Positions 1 to 8,520 of a stretch of 43,611 nt of DNA are shown piece by piece; position 1 is the stretch's first letter; each line of letters begins with the position of its first letter. Position numbers and translations under genes: made by a program. Where the stretch lies: NCBI GenBank assembly GCA_030041375.1, contig JASHOA010000026.1, forward strand, positions 1 through 43,611, written 5' to 3'. The notes beneath the pieces were generated by a model. It ran no database searches and was not told where the DNA came from. It saw only the letters and a program-made list of their open reading frames with translations. Source of the stretch: Acetobacteraceae bacterium (GTDB taxonomy: Bacteria; Pseudomonadota; Alphaproteobacteria; Acetobacterales; Acetobacteraceae).

Positions 1-340
1 GCTCGCCGTACGATTCTCGCCGAAAGTCCCCAGAAAAACCCCTGTGGTAGGGCCGACTTTTGACAAAATGCGCCATCTATAATGACTGAACGTCCGCCGG
101 ACCCGCAACGAACGGGGCAAGCAGACATTCGGGGCTTTCCAATGGCTTGCAATAGACCCCTTATCGTAACCCGTTGAAACGACCCAACATCGCTACCATC
201 AGTTTTTGCACGCCGGAGCCGAGAACCCCTAATCCTCCTGGAGGCATTGGCCGAGGACGCTTTTGCCGAGATGGTCCGAAACTCAGAGATACCGCCGCAA
301 CCGAAAGACTAAGCCGATTTTCCATAAAGCGGCTTCTGCA
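1..340. other. Left edge, no convincing gene
   Basis: No open frame here looks like a real protein. Positions 2-42, read on the minus strand, begin with GGGG and contain ATCGTACG about 29 bases further in. This is reminiscent of the 38-base terminal repeats of Tn3-family transposons, so the window may start just inside the end of such an element. The match is loose and no transposase is visible. The rest (43-340) shows no recognisable promoter, RNA or repeat. Confidence 0.35.
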
Positions 341-748
341 TCACCGCGCGGTGCTTCCGGCGGCGGTCTCGACCAACTCGGCCATCTTGGCGACGAACCG
401 CTTGGCCGTTTCAATGGCCTCCGCTGCCAACGCTGGCGGCACTTCGGAGCCGGGGCCGGTTTCGTAATCGGCTATAGCCTTGAGGTTGTAAGCGAAGCCG
501 AGGAAGGCGCGCAGCTCCTGATCGATACGCGCATCGTTCCTCACGAGCCGCTGAAATTCCGCGTTTACTCCTCCGTGAGTTTTCACCGCGCGCCCGGTTC
601 TCTCGGAGATCAACGCTTGAGCGGCGTGGAACCCGGCGAGGTAGGCCGCGCGTCCCGCCGCGTCATAGTAGTTCATCGCCAACATGCCATCGGCCTCGCC
701 GAGCAGCCTGCGGGCCTTGGCAAGGAAATATCCGGTTTCCGGGGTCAG
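341..748 (-). CDS. HEPN-domain protein, probable toxin of a HEPN/MNT pair
   Basis: A 135-residue all-helical protein of the HEPN superfamily, whose members are usually RNases in toxin-antitoxin or defence modules. The RxxxxH signature is seen as R53-A-V-K-T-H58. The Tyr two residues after the His, AMPylated in HepT (Rx4HxY), is absent because Gly-Gly follows the His. The first ATG lies at 685, but the reading frame upstream to 748 encodes a family-like N-terminus (TPETGYFLAKARRLLGEAD). That implies a CTG start at 748 sharing bases with the TGA stop of the nucleotidyltransferase (CTGA), where relatives generally have ATGA. The gene is translationally coupled to the MNT gene. Family assignment is strong. 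Toxicity is inferred from the pairing. Confidence 0.85.
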   Translation of the reverse strand: MTPETGYFLAKARRLLGEADGMLAMNYYDAAGRAAYLAGFHAAQALISERTGRAVKTHGGVNAEFQRLVRNDARIDQELRAFLGFAYNLKAIADYETGPGSEVPPALAAEAIETAKRFVAKMAELVETAAGSTAR

Positions 749-1068
749 AGTTCGATACCTTCGAGCCGGATTTCCCGCATCAGCGGCGTCCGCTCGTTGT
801 AGGCTCCGGCGGCGTAGGGCATGGCATGCACGAACGCACCGGTCTCATCAATGATGTTAGTGCTCAGATCGGCCAGCCTGTGCAGTTCCGAGCCACGGTC
901 AATCATGTCGCGCAGGAAAACGGCGACATCGTAATCGGAATCCGGGCGCGCATCGCCACGTGCGCGGGAGCCGAACAGGACTACGCGCTCAAGACGACTT
1001 CCATACATCTCATCGAGCGCCTTCCTGAAGCGACCGAGGACGGGATTGGCAAGGGCTGTTGCGGACAT
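745..1068 (-). CDS. Minimal nucleotidyltransferase, probable antitoxin (MntA-like)
   Basis: A 107-residue nucleotidyltransferase-fold protein. The defining GSx10DxD motif is intact: G33-S34, ten residues, then D45-Y-D47. In studied HEPN/MNT modules the MNT partner AMPylates and silences the HEPN toxin. The intact active-site motif allows the same here. The ATG at 1068 is preferred over an in-frame GTG at 1080 because GAGGG lies about 6 bases upstream of the ATG. It overlaps the HEPN gene by 4 bases (CTGA). A second small frame with a strong GGAGGG ribosome site (1010..1153) lies just upstream and overlaps this start. It could be a leader peptide. Confidence 0.85.
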   Translation of the reverse strand: MSATALANPVLGRFRKALDEMYGSRLERVVLFGSRARGDARPDSDYDVAVFLRDMIDRGSELHRLADLSTNIIDETGAFVHAMPYAAGAYNERTPLMREIRLEGIEL

Positions 1069-1153
1069 AGACACCCTCACGAAACGGCAGCGTCATACGA
1101 ATTGGAAACGGCCAGCAGGACAAGCCCGCTGGCCGCATTTCCTTGGCGGTCAT
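1010..1153 (-). CDS. Possible 47-residue leader ORF before the MNT/HEPN pair
   Basis: An ATG at 1153 follows a strong GGAGGGAG ribosome site with about 5 bases of spacing. The frame runs 47 codons and ends inside the nucleotidyltransferase gene in another frame. The product has no recognisable domain. The good ribosome site is the only positive evidence. It could be a coupling or leader peptide for the toxin-antitoxin operon, or chance. Confidence 0.22.
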   Translation of the reverse strand: MTAKEMRPAGLSCWPFPIRMTLPFREGVYVRNSPCQSRPRSLQEGAR

Positions 1154-1494
1154 CGGGACTCCTCCCTGCACCGTGCGATCATTCTACACCCGAGAGAGTG
1201 CCGCGTGAATCTTAAAAATCTGGCGCAATCTCCTTGTGTAAATACTCCGGGGGAGCGCGATAGGGCTGGCCCCCTCGCTAGGCACGACGGGAGCGGGACA
1301 GAAACGCTCGACATGAATCAGTTTTTGAATCAGGCTTGGAATTTGCCGGGCGGAGTCGCGCGGCATCCCGTCAACCATTCCGCGGAGAACCGAGCTCCAG
1401 AAACAGCAAACCCGCCAAGGGCGGGGCTGCATACCGGCGAAGCCGGGGAATCCTGTGAAGCTTGGCGGCTCACAGATTCCCAGAAATCAGCCTC
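1154..1494. other. Intergenic region upstream of the HEPN/MNT operon
   Basis: About 340 bases without a supportable gene. It probably contains the promoter of the leftward toxin-antitoxin genes, but no clear -35/-10 pair stands out. A short inverted repeat around 1111-1134 (CGGCCAGC...GCTGGCCG) lies in the leader ORF just to the left. The right boundary is the CTAG at 1495-1498 where the repeat begins. Confidence 0.4.
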
Positions 1495-1601
1495 CTAGCC
1501 CGCGATCGCCCGAGGCGGAAACGTCGGAGGGCGTGAATCGCGGGCTCGAATAAACCGCGAGACCCGTGTCGGGCTGCCCAGTCAGCCCGACACGGGTCTA
1601 G
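1495..1601 (+). repeat. Dispersed repeat family 1, copy 1
   Basis: A 103-base unit (1497-1599), flanked by CTAG on both sides here, made of two hairpins. The first pairs 1497-1506 with 1537-1546 (10 bp perfect, with further internal pairing). The second is a perfect 17-bp stem, 1560-1576 with 1583-1599, and a 6-base loop. Copies 2 (36490-36592) and 3 (42806-42908) have exactly the same length, lie on the same strand and differ at only a few positions. It resembles a REP/BIME-like or MITE-like non-autonomous element. The second hairpin could also stop transcription, but no T-run follows. Confidence 0.9.
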
Positions 1602-1696
1602 TCAAGCGAAACCATGCATTTCGCGAAGGGTGTGTTTGTGCCGATTTTACGGCCCTTCCCGGCGGGTTGCTGGCAGCACCCGAACGGGGAGGATCT

Positions 1697-1861
1697 ATGC
1701 CCGCGATCCCGAATCACCTGCGCCCACGCCGAGAGAAAATCTTCGGCCCCGCGCCCGGTATCCCGCTCGACCGCAACGCCAAGGTGCGGATCATGGTCTA
1801 TGCGGAGGGCTACAACGCCCGCTATCGCCGCAAGGAGGTTCGGGCGGAATCGCTTCGCTGA
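1697..1861 (+). pseudogene. Truncated plasmid-type helix-turn-helix protein (fragment)
   Basis: An ATG at 1697 follows a GGGGAGG ribosome site. The first ~45 residues (MPAIPNHLRPRREKIFGP..., DRNAKVRIMVYA) match, from memory, the N-terminus of a helix-turn-helix/replication-type protein common on Acetobacteraceae plasmids. Full-length relatives are over 150 residues. Here the similarity breaks off after Tyr-Arg-Arg and the frame stops at 54 residues. A possible continuation lies in another frame up to about 1950. It is most likely a decayed remnant, fitting the mobile character of this edge. The family call rests on recall and is uncertain. Confidence 0.45.
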
Positions 1862-1952
1862 CCGCCAAGGCCATGCAATTGATCGAGAAAATAAACGAAG
1901 AGCGGGATGATCAAAAATCATCCCGCTCCGATGACTTCTGCGCGCTCTGATC

Positions 1953-2576
1953 TCAGCCGCGGAGGGCGGCGGCGATCTCGGCGCAGGTCGGCGTGCGGCC
2001 GATATTCGTCAGCGCGTAGTTGAGGCCGGCGCGGTGCCATTCGTCGTTCACGGTGGAGCTGCCGTCGCTGGCCACGATCACCTCGAAGCCGGCATCCGCG
2101 GCATGCCGTGCGGTATGCTCGATCGACATGTTGGTCCACGCACCGGTGATGATGACTGTCCTGGTGCCGAAACCTTTGAGCAGGCTCTCGAGCTTCGTAT
2201 CGTAAAATCCGTTCATGCGCATCTTCTCGACCACGAAGTCGCCGGCCTGAGGCTCGAGCCCGGCAACCGGCGCCGCGCCCCATGTGCCCCGCACCACGGC
2301 GTTCGCTTCCTTCACGCCCTTGAAGAGCGGCGCGTTCAGCTTCAGCCCCTTCGCACCGGGCTCGACGATGTAGTGGACGTGGATCACCGGCACACCGAGC
2401 GCGCGCGCTTCCCGGGCGAGCCTGGCGACGTTGGCGACGACATTCTGGCTCGCTGCGTGCTTCGGCGCACCCGAAGCCGCAAACGCCCCGCCCTCGGCGA
2501 TGACATCGTTCTGCAGGTCCTGGATGATGAGGGCGGCGGTCGCCGGTTCGATCCTGAGTGTCTCCTCGTTCGCCAT
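1953..2576 (-). CDS. Isochorismatase-fold (cysteine hydrolase family) protein lacking the Cys
   Basis: A 207-residue protein with the isochorismatase/cysteine hydrolase fold. Asp20 in IIQDLQND and Lys118 in FVVEKMRMNGFY match the catalytic Asp and Lys. In the usual TN-x-C-V-E motif it reads TNMSIEHTARHA, so Ser151 replaces the nucleophilic Cys. Amidase-type members (nicotinamidase, carbamoylases) need that Cys, while true isochorismatases work without it. So this may be a vinyl-ether-type hydrolase, a serine variant or an inactive homologue. It is the last gene of the leftward transporter operon, 4 bases after the SMP-30 gene. A role in catabolising the imported compound is inferred. Confidence 0.85.
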   Translation of the reverse strand: MANEETLRIEPATAALIIQDLQNDVIAEGGAFAASGAPKHAASQNVVANVARLAREARALGVPVIHVHYIVEPGAKGLKLNAPLFKGVKEANAVVRGTWGAAPVAGLEPQAGDFVVEKMRMNGFYDTKLESLLKGFGTRTVIITGAWTNMSIEHTARHAADAGFEVIVASDGSSTVNDEWHRAGLNYALTNIGRTPTCAEIAAALRG

Positions 2577-2580
2577 TGTT

Positions 2581-3492
2581 TTACTCCTGCTTCATGTACG
2601 ACAGCCGGTTGCCACTCACCTCGAGATCGATCTTGTAGAGAGATGTCGAGGCACAGATGAAGAGCGTCTTCCAGCCGGCTCCGCCCCAGTTCAGATTGCC
2701 GACATTCTCCGGCACGTCGATCCGGCCCAGGAGCTCGGCCTCTGGGCCGATGACCCAGATGCCGCCCGGCCCGGTGACGTAGATATTGCCCCTCGCATCG
2801 CACTTCATGCCGTCTGGGATGCCTTCCTCGAGCGCACCGGAGCCGATCTTGTCGAAGAAGACCGCCCCGCCGCTCACCGTTCCGTCGCGCGCGACCTGGA
2901 ACCGGCGGATATGGGCGCGCGAGCTGTCATTGACATAGAGGAAGGATTCGTCAGGGGAGAAGCAGAGCCCGTTCGGCTGCACGAAATCGCCGGCGATGAG
3001 CTTGATCCCCTGGCCCGACTTCTGCACCCGATAGACCCCCTGGAACGAAAGGTCCTGCTTGCGCTCGACTCCGAACACCGGCATCCGCCCGTAGGTCGGA
3101 TCGCTGAAGTAGATGCTCGTGTCGGAGGCGACGACAACATCGTTCGGGCTGTTCAGCTCCTTGCCCTCGTAGTGCGAGGCGACGATCTCGCGGCCGCCCT
3201 TGCCGCCAAGCCGCACCACGCAACTGGTGGCATGCTCGCAAACCAGGAGGTTGCCGTCGGCCTCGTAGGTCATGCCATTTCCCTTGTTCGACGGGCGGGC
3301 GACCTCGGTAATGCCGCCCGCCGCCTCCCAACGCCGCCGGACGTCGCCTGGCATGTCGCTGAACAGAAGGAACCTGCCGGCGTGGTTCCACACCGGACCC
3401 TCGGTAAACGTGAATCCGGTTGCCAGCCGTTCGACACGCGCGTTTCTCTGCACCAGCTCGTAGAAGCGATCGGTATTCGTAACAGCAACCAT
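2581..3492 (-). CDS. SMP-30/gluconolactonase-family protein
   Basis: A 303-residue six-bladed beta-propeller of the SMP-30/gluconolaconase/LRE family, whose members are Ca- or Zn-dependent lactonases. The metal-binding landmarks are present: Glu31 in FTEGPVW, the NSPNDVVV segment, PNGLCFSPDE, and the Asp of IPDGMKCD. The ATG at 3492 is chosen over one at 3513 because the GGGGAGGA element overlaps the earlier codon and precedes the later one. It lies downstream of the sugar-type ABC transporter on the same strand, with a 184-base gap to the permease stop. Hydrolysis of an aldonolactone from an imported sugar is likely. It could also supply lactonase activity for the pentose phosphate operon, which has no pgl. 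Confidence 0.88.
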   Translation of the reverse strand: MVAVTNTDRFYELVQRNARVERLATGFTFTEGPVWNHAGRFLLFSDMPGDVRRRWEAAGGITEVARPSNKGNGMTYEADGNLLVCEHATSCVVRLGGKGGREIVASHYEGKELNSPNDVVVASDTSIYFSDPTYGRMPVFGVERKQDLSFQGVYRVQKSGQGIKLIAGDFVQPNGLCFSPDESFLYVNDSSRAHIRRFQVARDGTVSGGAVFFDKIGSGALEEGIPDGMKCDARGNIYVTGPGGIWVIGPEAELLGRIDVPENVGNLNWGGAGWKTLFICASTSLYKIDLEVSGNRLSYMKQE

Positions 3493-3676
3493 TTTCCGCG
3501 TTATCCTCCCCATCTATTGCCTTGGCACACGATGCCGCGCGAGCTGCTGCATCGATCGCCGAAGCGGCGCGCCAACCCGCGCCGCGCAAGACCGCATTTC
3601 TCCCATCCGTACCGGAAGTTGTCAAATGGCATCGTGATTGCAACGCAGCACGAAACGCCTGCACTTCTGCAGGTTC

Positions 3677-4699
3677 CTAAATCTGCATCCGTGGATGCGG
3701 GCTGCGGGCATAGAGTGCGACGGTCGGAATGATGAGAAAGCCGAGGATCGCTTCCTGCGCGGCCTGCGAAAGATTGTAGCCGGAAAGAATGGTCTGCAGC
3801 ACGGTCAGGATCAACACGCCAAGCACGCTGAGCCCGTAACCGCCGCGTCCACCCACGAGCGAGGTGCCGCCGATCAGCACCGCCGCGATGGTGGTGAAGA
3901 GATAGGGATCGCCGACACCGGCGTAGCCGCTGCCGGTATAGCCAAGCAGCAGCACGCCGGTCAGAGCCGCCGTCGCACCGCTCACTGCGAACACCACCGT
4001 CCAGCTCCACCAGCTCGAGATGAGCACGCGCGCCGCGGCGGCCTGGTTGCCGCCGAGCGCGTAAAGACTGCGGCCGAACCAGGTCATGCGCAGCACGACG
4101 ATCGTCACAACGATCAGCGCGACCCACAGGAGCACCGCCGGGGCAATGCCGAAGGAGTGGTTGAAGGTGGAGAATTGCTCGATCCATCGGGGGATTTTGC
4201 CCTCGATCGTGCCGCCCGAGATGCCCGACACGCCGCCTTTGCTGACCAGGATCTGCACCAGGCCCAGCACGGCATTGCCGACACCCAGTGTGACCACCAG
4301 CGACTGCCCTTGCAGGCGGTTGCTGAGCGCGCCGTTGAAGGCACCGATCAGCCCTCCCAGTCCGACTACGATGACGATGCCGAGCCCCGGCGAGACGCCG
4401 CCATTCATCAGCCTGACGAGCCCGATATTGGCGGCGCCGAGAACGAACGGAATGGCGAGATCGAGGCCGCCGATCAGGGCACAGAGCGTCTGGCCGATGG
4501 TGGCGATGCCGAGGAACGAAGCGAAGACGAGATTGGAGCGGAGATTGAGCAGCGACCAGAATCCACCGATGCTGGTGGCGCCGAAAGCGATCAGCGCGAT
4601 CAGCACCACGCCCGCCATCGCGGCACTCCAGTGCCGCCTGAGAAGACGCCGGAAATCCGCCCCGCTCGCCCCGCTCGCCCTCGCCGCTCGCGCGCTCAT
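3677..4699 (-). CDS. ABC transporter permease, ribose/RbsC type (second permease)
   Basis: A 340-residue inner-membrane protein with about ten hydrophobic segments and the Gly/Ala-rich C-terminal signature of the BPD_transp_2 family (IAAVLIGGTSLVGGRGG). This family imports ribose, xylose, autoinducer-2 and similar sugars. The start at 4699 overlaps the stop of the preceding permease as ATGA. An in-frame ATG at 4735 would run deep into that gene and is rejected. It forms a heteromeric channel with the neighbouring permease and is energised by the ATPase encoded upstream. Confidence 0.92.
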   Translation of the reverse strand: MSARAARASGASGADFRRLLRRHWSAAMAGVVLIALIAFGATSIGGFWSLLNLRSNLVFASFLGIATIGQTLCALIGGLDLAIPFVLGAANIGLVRLMNGGVSPGLGIVIVVGLGGLIGAFNGALSNRLQGQSLVVTLGVGNAVLGLVQILVSKGGVSGISGGTIEGKIPRWIEQFSTFNHSFGIAPAVLLWVALIVVTIVVLRMTWFGRSLYALGGNQAAAARVLISSWWSWTVVFAVSGATAALTGVLLLGYTGSGYAGVGDPYLFTTIAAVLIGGTSLVGGRGGYGLSVLGVLILTVLQTILSGYNLSQAAQEAILGFLIIPTVALYARSPHPRMQI

Positions 4700-5712
4700 G
4701 GCGTCGGACCCGCCAGCCCTCCGCGGTGGCGCCACTCGCGCGGGGAAAGCCCGGACAGGATACCGCCGGCGAAAAGAGCCGCGACCAGTACCGCTCCGGT
4801 TGCAAATTCCACCCAGTAGCTGGCGTTCAGACCGAAATTGAAGGTCGAAAGCACGTAGGAGATCAGCCAGATATCGATGGCCCCGATGACCGAGCCGAGG
4901 CCCTTCGCGCGCCCTCCCGCCAGGCTCGCGCCACCGATCACCAGCGCGGTGACCGCGCTCAGCGTATACGAGGCGCCGGCGGTGGGATCGGCCGAGCCGA
5001 TCAGGCCGGAGTACATCACGCTGGCGATGCCGACGAAGACACCGGCAATGACATGGGCGCCGATCCGGGTCGGGATCAGGGCCACGCCGCTCACGAACGC
5101 AGTGCGGTCATTCGCACCCATCAGGCGGATATTGCGGAAGAAGGTGGATGCGGTGATCAGCGTCCAGAGGACGAACGCAGCCACGGGAACGTAGAGGATC
5201 GGCGAGAGGATGGAAGACGCTGCCCCCCAACTCGCGAGCCAGTCCGGCGCGGTGCCGCCCGGCTCTGGCAGAATGACGGTGTTGAGACCGTCCAGGACGA
5301 GATAGACCGCAAGCGTCACCACGACCGTGCTGACCCGCAGGCAGGCGATCAGCGTTCCCATCGCCACGTGCAGCAGAACGCCGACGATGATCGCAGCCAC
5401 GAACACCAGAACCGGGCTCGAGACGCCGACGAGGGGCAGGCCCAGCACGATCACGATATTGATGAAGGTCATCACCGGGCCGACCGAGAGATCGACCCCG
5501 GCGGGGCCGGCCACCGCGATCACGGTTATGCCGAGCGTCGCCAGCACCAGCGGCGCCGCCCCGATCACCGCCCCCGCCAGCCCGTCCGAGGTGAACAGAT
5601 GCGGCCCGTGCCACGCCGAGATGACGAGCAGAACGCCCAGGAGGATCAGCGGCGTGACAAGAGAACGCTGCCTGGCAAGGAAGTAAGTGGGCGCGCGCTC
5701 AGTGCCGGACAC
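4696..5712 (-). CDS. ABC transporter permease, ribose/RbsC type (first permease)
   Basis: A 338-residue BPD_transp_2 permease with about nine hydrophobic segments and the conserved SAVTALVIGGASLAGGRAKG stretch near the C-terminus. The GTG at 5712 is chosen as start. It overlaps the ATPase stop by 14 bases and gives the normal family length, whereas the upstream frame to 5913 is antisense-like sequence inside the ATPase gene. It is coupled at its end to the second permease (ATGA at 4696-4699). Two different permeases, rather than one homodimer, is a known arrangement in this importer class. Confidence 0.9.
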   Translation of the reverse strand: MSGTERAPTYFLARQRSLVTPLILLGVLLVISAWHGPHLFTSDGLAGAVIGAAPLVLATLGITVIAVAGPAGVDLSVGPVMTFINIVIVLGLPLVGVSSPVLVFVAAIIVGVLLHVAMGTLIACLRVSTVVVTLAVYLVLDGLNTVILPEPGGTAPDWLASWGAASSILSPILYVPVAAFVLWTLITASTFFRNIRLMGANDRTAFVSGVALIPTRIGAHVIAGVFVGIASVMYSGLIGSADPTAGASYTLSAVTALVIGGASLAGGRAKGLGSVIGAIDIWLISYVLSTFNFGLNASYWVEFATGAVLVAALFAGGILSGLSPREWRHRGGLAGPTP

Positions 5713-7273
5713 GCTCGCGCTCCGGTGCACCCGCGTATCCGAACATGGCGGCCAGCACGGAATCCGCGTTGATCTCTTCGCTCGCCAGCACCGTAAAGGC
5801 GCTCTGCAGGCGGAACACGACCACCCTGTCGCACAGGCCCACGAACTCCTCGATCTCGTTGGAGAGGAAGAGAATGGCTTTGCCATCCTCCGCCAGCCTG
5901 CGCAGCAAGGCATAAAGGTCGCGCTTGGCGCCGATATCGACGCCGCGCGTCGGATCGTTCAGCGCCAGCACCAGCGGTGAGGCGGCAAGCGCGCGCCCGA
6001 CCACGATTTTCTGCTGGTTGCCGCCGGAAAGCGAATGGATCGGCGCCGCCGCGCTGCCGATGCGAATCGAAAGCCGCACGACCTGGTCACGGAACATCCG
6101 CATCACCCGCCGACGATCGACGAAGCCTGCCCGTGCCGAGCGCCGATAGCAGGCGATGCCGAAATTCTCGAACACGGAAAGATTGGGGAAGGTGCCTTCC
6201 GTCTTCCGGTCGCCTGGAATGTAGGCCAGGTTGGCGCGATCGGCGGAGACGGCGGAATCGATCGCATGCAGGCGGCCCTCGCGCCGGACATGAATGGAAC
6301 CGCCAACCCCCCGTTTGATTCCGCTCACCGCCTGGATGAACTCGACCTGGCCATGCCCTTCGAGCCCGGCGAGCCCGACGATTTCACCTGGCGCGACTGC
6401 GAGATCGATCGGCGGTGCATCGGGCACGAGCCTGAGCTTCGAGATGACCAGCGCCGCATTCGCCGTGCTGCAACCGGCGCGAGCCGGGTGCTCCGGCACG
6501 GCCCCACCCGCCTGCCCGGACCCGGCTTCTCCACGCATCAGTTCGAGAAGGCGTGCCTCCGTGATCTCGCCTCCGGCCAGCGTTCCGACATCGGCGCCGT
6601 CGCTGAGCACGGTGGCGCGGTCGCAGATGGCGGTCAGTTCGTGGATGCGGTGGGTGACGATCAGCACGCAGACGCCGGACGCCCTGAGTTCGCGCACCAC
6701 TTCGAAAAAACGCTCGACGCTCGAATGATCGAGCGCTGCAGTCGCCTCATCGAACACCACGAGGCTTGGCTTGCCGAGCAGCGCCCGCGCAATGACGACC
6801 CATTGCCTCGTATTCAGCGAAAGGTCCTCCACCGGCGCATCGAGCGCAACCGGGCCGCCCATCAGGCGGTTCAGCAACGCCTCGGCCTCCGCCCGCTTCT
6901 GCCGCTGCGAGCGTCTTGCCGAGAACAGCCCATCATCGCCGATATAAAGGTTGTCGAGCACGCTCCCGCCTTCGGCGACCAGGATCTCCTGAAACACCAC
7001 GGCGATGCCCCGCGCCCGGGCGGCGTGCGGGCTGGCCGGCGACGCGCCGTTCACCCGCACGCTGCCCGTGTCCGGATAGAGCACGCCCGCCAGCAACTTG
7101 GCGAGCGTGCTCTTGCCACTGCCGTTCTCGCCGACGACGGCATGCACCTCCCCCGCACGCGCCGAGAAGTTGCACGCCCGGAGCGCGCGCGTTTCGCCGA
7201 ACGACTTGCTCACCCCGTTGACCTCGACGAAGTTGACGCCGAGGCCGGAAGACGCGGCGCTCGCTGCGTTCAT
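5699..7273 (-). CDS. Sugar ABC transporter ATP-binding protein, two nucleotide-binding domains
   Basis: A 524-residue cytoplasmic ATPase of the RbsA/MglA/XylG type. Domain 1 has Walker A GENGSGKST and Walker B LVVFDEATAALD. Its signature region is degenerate (LSLNTRQWVVIARAL). Domain 2 has a good signature (LSGGNQQKIVVGRAL) and Walker B VLALNDPTRGVD but, as usual in this family, a non-canonical P-loop (GLEGHGQVEF). The ATG at 7273 lies two bases after the binding-protein stop and gives the expected length. It powers import by the two downstream permeases. Confidence 0.93.
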   Translation of the reverse strand: MNAASAASSGLGVNFVEVNGVSKSFGETRALRACNFSARAGEVHAVVGENGSGKSTLAKLLAGVLYPDTGSVRVNGASPASPHAARARGIAVVFQEILVAEGGSVLDNLYIGDDGLFSARRSQRQKRAEAEALLNRLMGGPVALDAPVEDLSLNTRQWVVIARALLGKPSLVVFDEATAALDHSSVERFFEVVRELRASGVCVLIVTHRIHELTAICDRATVLSDGADVGTLAGGEITEARLLELMRGEAGSGQAGGAVPEHPARAGCSTANAALVISKLRLVPDAPPIDLAVAPGEIVGLAGLEGHGQVEFIQAVSGIKRGVGGSIHVRREGRLHAIDSAVSADRANLAYIPGDRKTEGTFPNLSVFENFGIACYRRSARAGFVDRRRVMRMFRDQVVRLSIRIGSAAAPIHSLSGGNQQKIVVGRALAASPLVLALNDPTRGVDIGAKRDLYALLRRLAEDGKAILFLSNEIEEFVGLCDRVVVFRLQSAFTVLASEEINADSVLAAMFGYAGAPERERVRH

Positions 7274-7275
7274 CC

Positions 7276-8520
7276 TTATTTTTTCAGGGGATCGGCCGAC
7301 CGTTCGAAATACGCATCCATGGTCGCAGCCGGGAACCATTCCGCGTACGGCGGCTCGACCCATTCATTGGATGCGTACGTCGTCCCTTTGGGAAGCAGCG
7401 CGGCCAGATCTTTGTAAGCGATCGGTCCAGGCCCGATCAGCAGGCTGGCGATCTTCGGACCCTGCCCCTCGAGCGTGCGCAGCATCGCCTCCCAGCCTTC
7501 CTCCATCTCGTTGCCCGGCGGCCAGCCCTGGTAGGTCAGGTCGATCCAGTCCTGATGGTCACGCCAATACGCGAGCGGCCCCATCTCGCCACCCGGCGTC
7601 AACGGCACGATCGTTCGTCCCGTCTGCTGCAGTGCCTGCAGCGTTCCGATGTCGCCCGGGGATTGTGTGGCGATGCCGGCCAGCGGCTCGGGATGCGTCG
7701 CCAGGAACTCCAGCACCTTGGTCTTGGCAACCGAATCGACCCAGGTGCCGGCCACCGCCCCGACGATCTTGATGTCCGGATACTCCTTCAGGCCGGCCTC
7801 ATGGCCTTTCTGGAAGTCGTTGCTCGCCTGCGCCTGCGGTATCCCCTGGACGATCAGGGCATTGCCCTTGCCGCCCATCTTCTTGCCGAGCGCCTGGCCC
7901 TGCAGCTTGCCGCACAGCGCGTAGTTGCCGCTCACTTGCAGCGCATAGGGCGAGGACACGCCGCCCTGGATGGCAACGAACAGCACGCCATGTTCGTGCG
8001 CGTACTGGATCGCGCCGTTCAGCGCCGTGTGCGCCGCGCCGATCGTCATGATGGCATCGCAGCCCTGATCGACCAGTTGGCGGATCTGCTGGATCTGCCT
8101 CGGAATGACCAGGTTCGATTCGGTGGTGACGACGTCGGAGACCAGGCCCGCCGCCTTGTATTTCGGCAGCAGCACTTCCTGCAGTCGTGTCCGCGCCCCG
8201 ATCCGCCAGGTATTGCCGCCGAAGCTGCTCGCATAGCCGATTTTCCAGGGCGGACCCTTCTTCGGCTTGAAGTCGTGATAGATGCTGGGACCGAGCGGCG
8301 TCGTGGTCGCCAGCTCGTAGTATTTCTGCACGTCCGCCGGCAGGGTTCCGACGACCGATTCCTCGCTCGTCGCCGCCGCGAAGACCTTCGGCGTGCCGAG
8401 CATTCCGAGTGCGCTTGCCCCGGTCGCCAGCGCCGCCATTCCAAGTACTTTTCGACGGCTCGGCCCCCTCTCTGGCGGCGCCGCCTCCACCTCTTTCCGC
8501 TTCATTGCATGCTTTTGCAA
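7276..8520 (-). CDS. Periplasmic sugar-binding protein of the ABC importer
   Basis: About 414 residues. The N-terminus is a Tat-type signal (SRRKVLGMAALATGASALG) with a cut likely after VFA. The mature part is a type-1 periplasmic binding fold, with PWKIGYASSFGGNTWRIG in the first strand region and repeated Asp/Gln-rich ligand positions. The start is uncertain. TTG at 8520 has the best ribosome site (AAGGAGG, 8 bases away). ATGs at 8505 and 8556 are also possible. The specific ligand cannot be read from the sequence. The neighbouring lactonase-like and isochorismatase-fold genes suggest a sugar or sugar-acid-like compound. Confidence 0.9.
   Translation of the reverse strand: MQKHAMKRKEVEAAPPERGPSRRKVLGMAALATGASALGMLGTPKVFAAATSEESVVGTLPADVQKYYELATTTPLGPSIYHDFKPKKGPPWKIGYASSFGGNTWRIGARTRLQEVLLPKYKAAGLVSDVVTTESNLVIPRQIQQIRQLVDQGCDAIMTIGAAHTALNGAIQYAHEHGVLFVAIQGGVSSPYALQVSGNYALCGKLQGQALGKKMGGKGNALIVQGIPQAQASNDFQKGHEAGLKEYPDIKIVGAVAGTWVDSVAKTKVLEFLATHPEPLAGIATQSPGDIGTLQALQQTGRTIVPLTPGGEMGPLAYWRDHQDWIDLTYQGWPPGNEMEEGWEAMLRTLEGQGPKIASLLIGPGPIAYKDLAALLPKGTTYASNEWVEPPYAEWFPAATMDAYFERSADPLKK

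Noticed and set aside
1497-1599. Hairpin repeats as a CRISPR array
   Set aside because: The units are scattered singly over 40 kb, not in tandem with spacers, and no cas genes are present.
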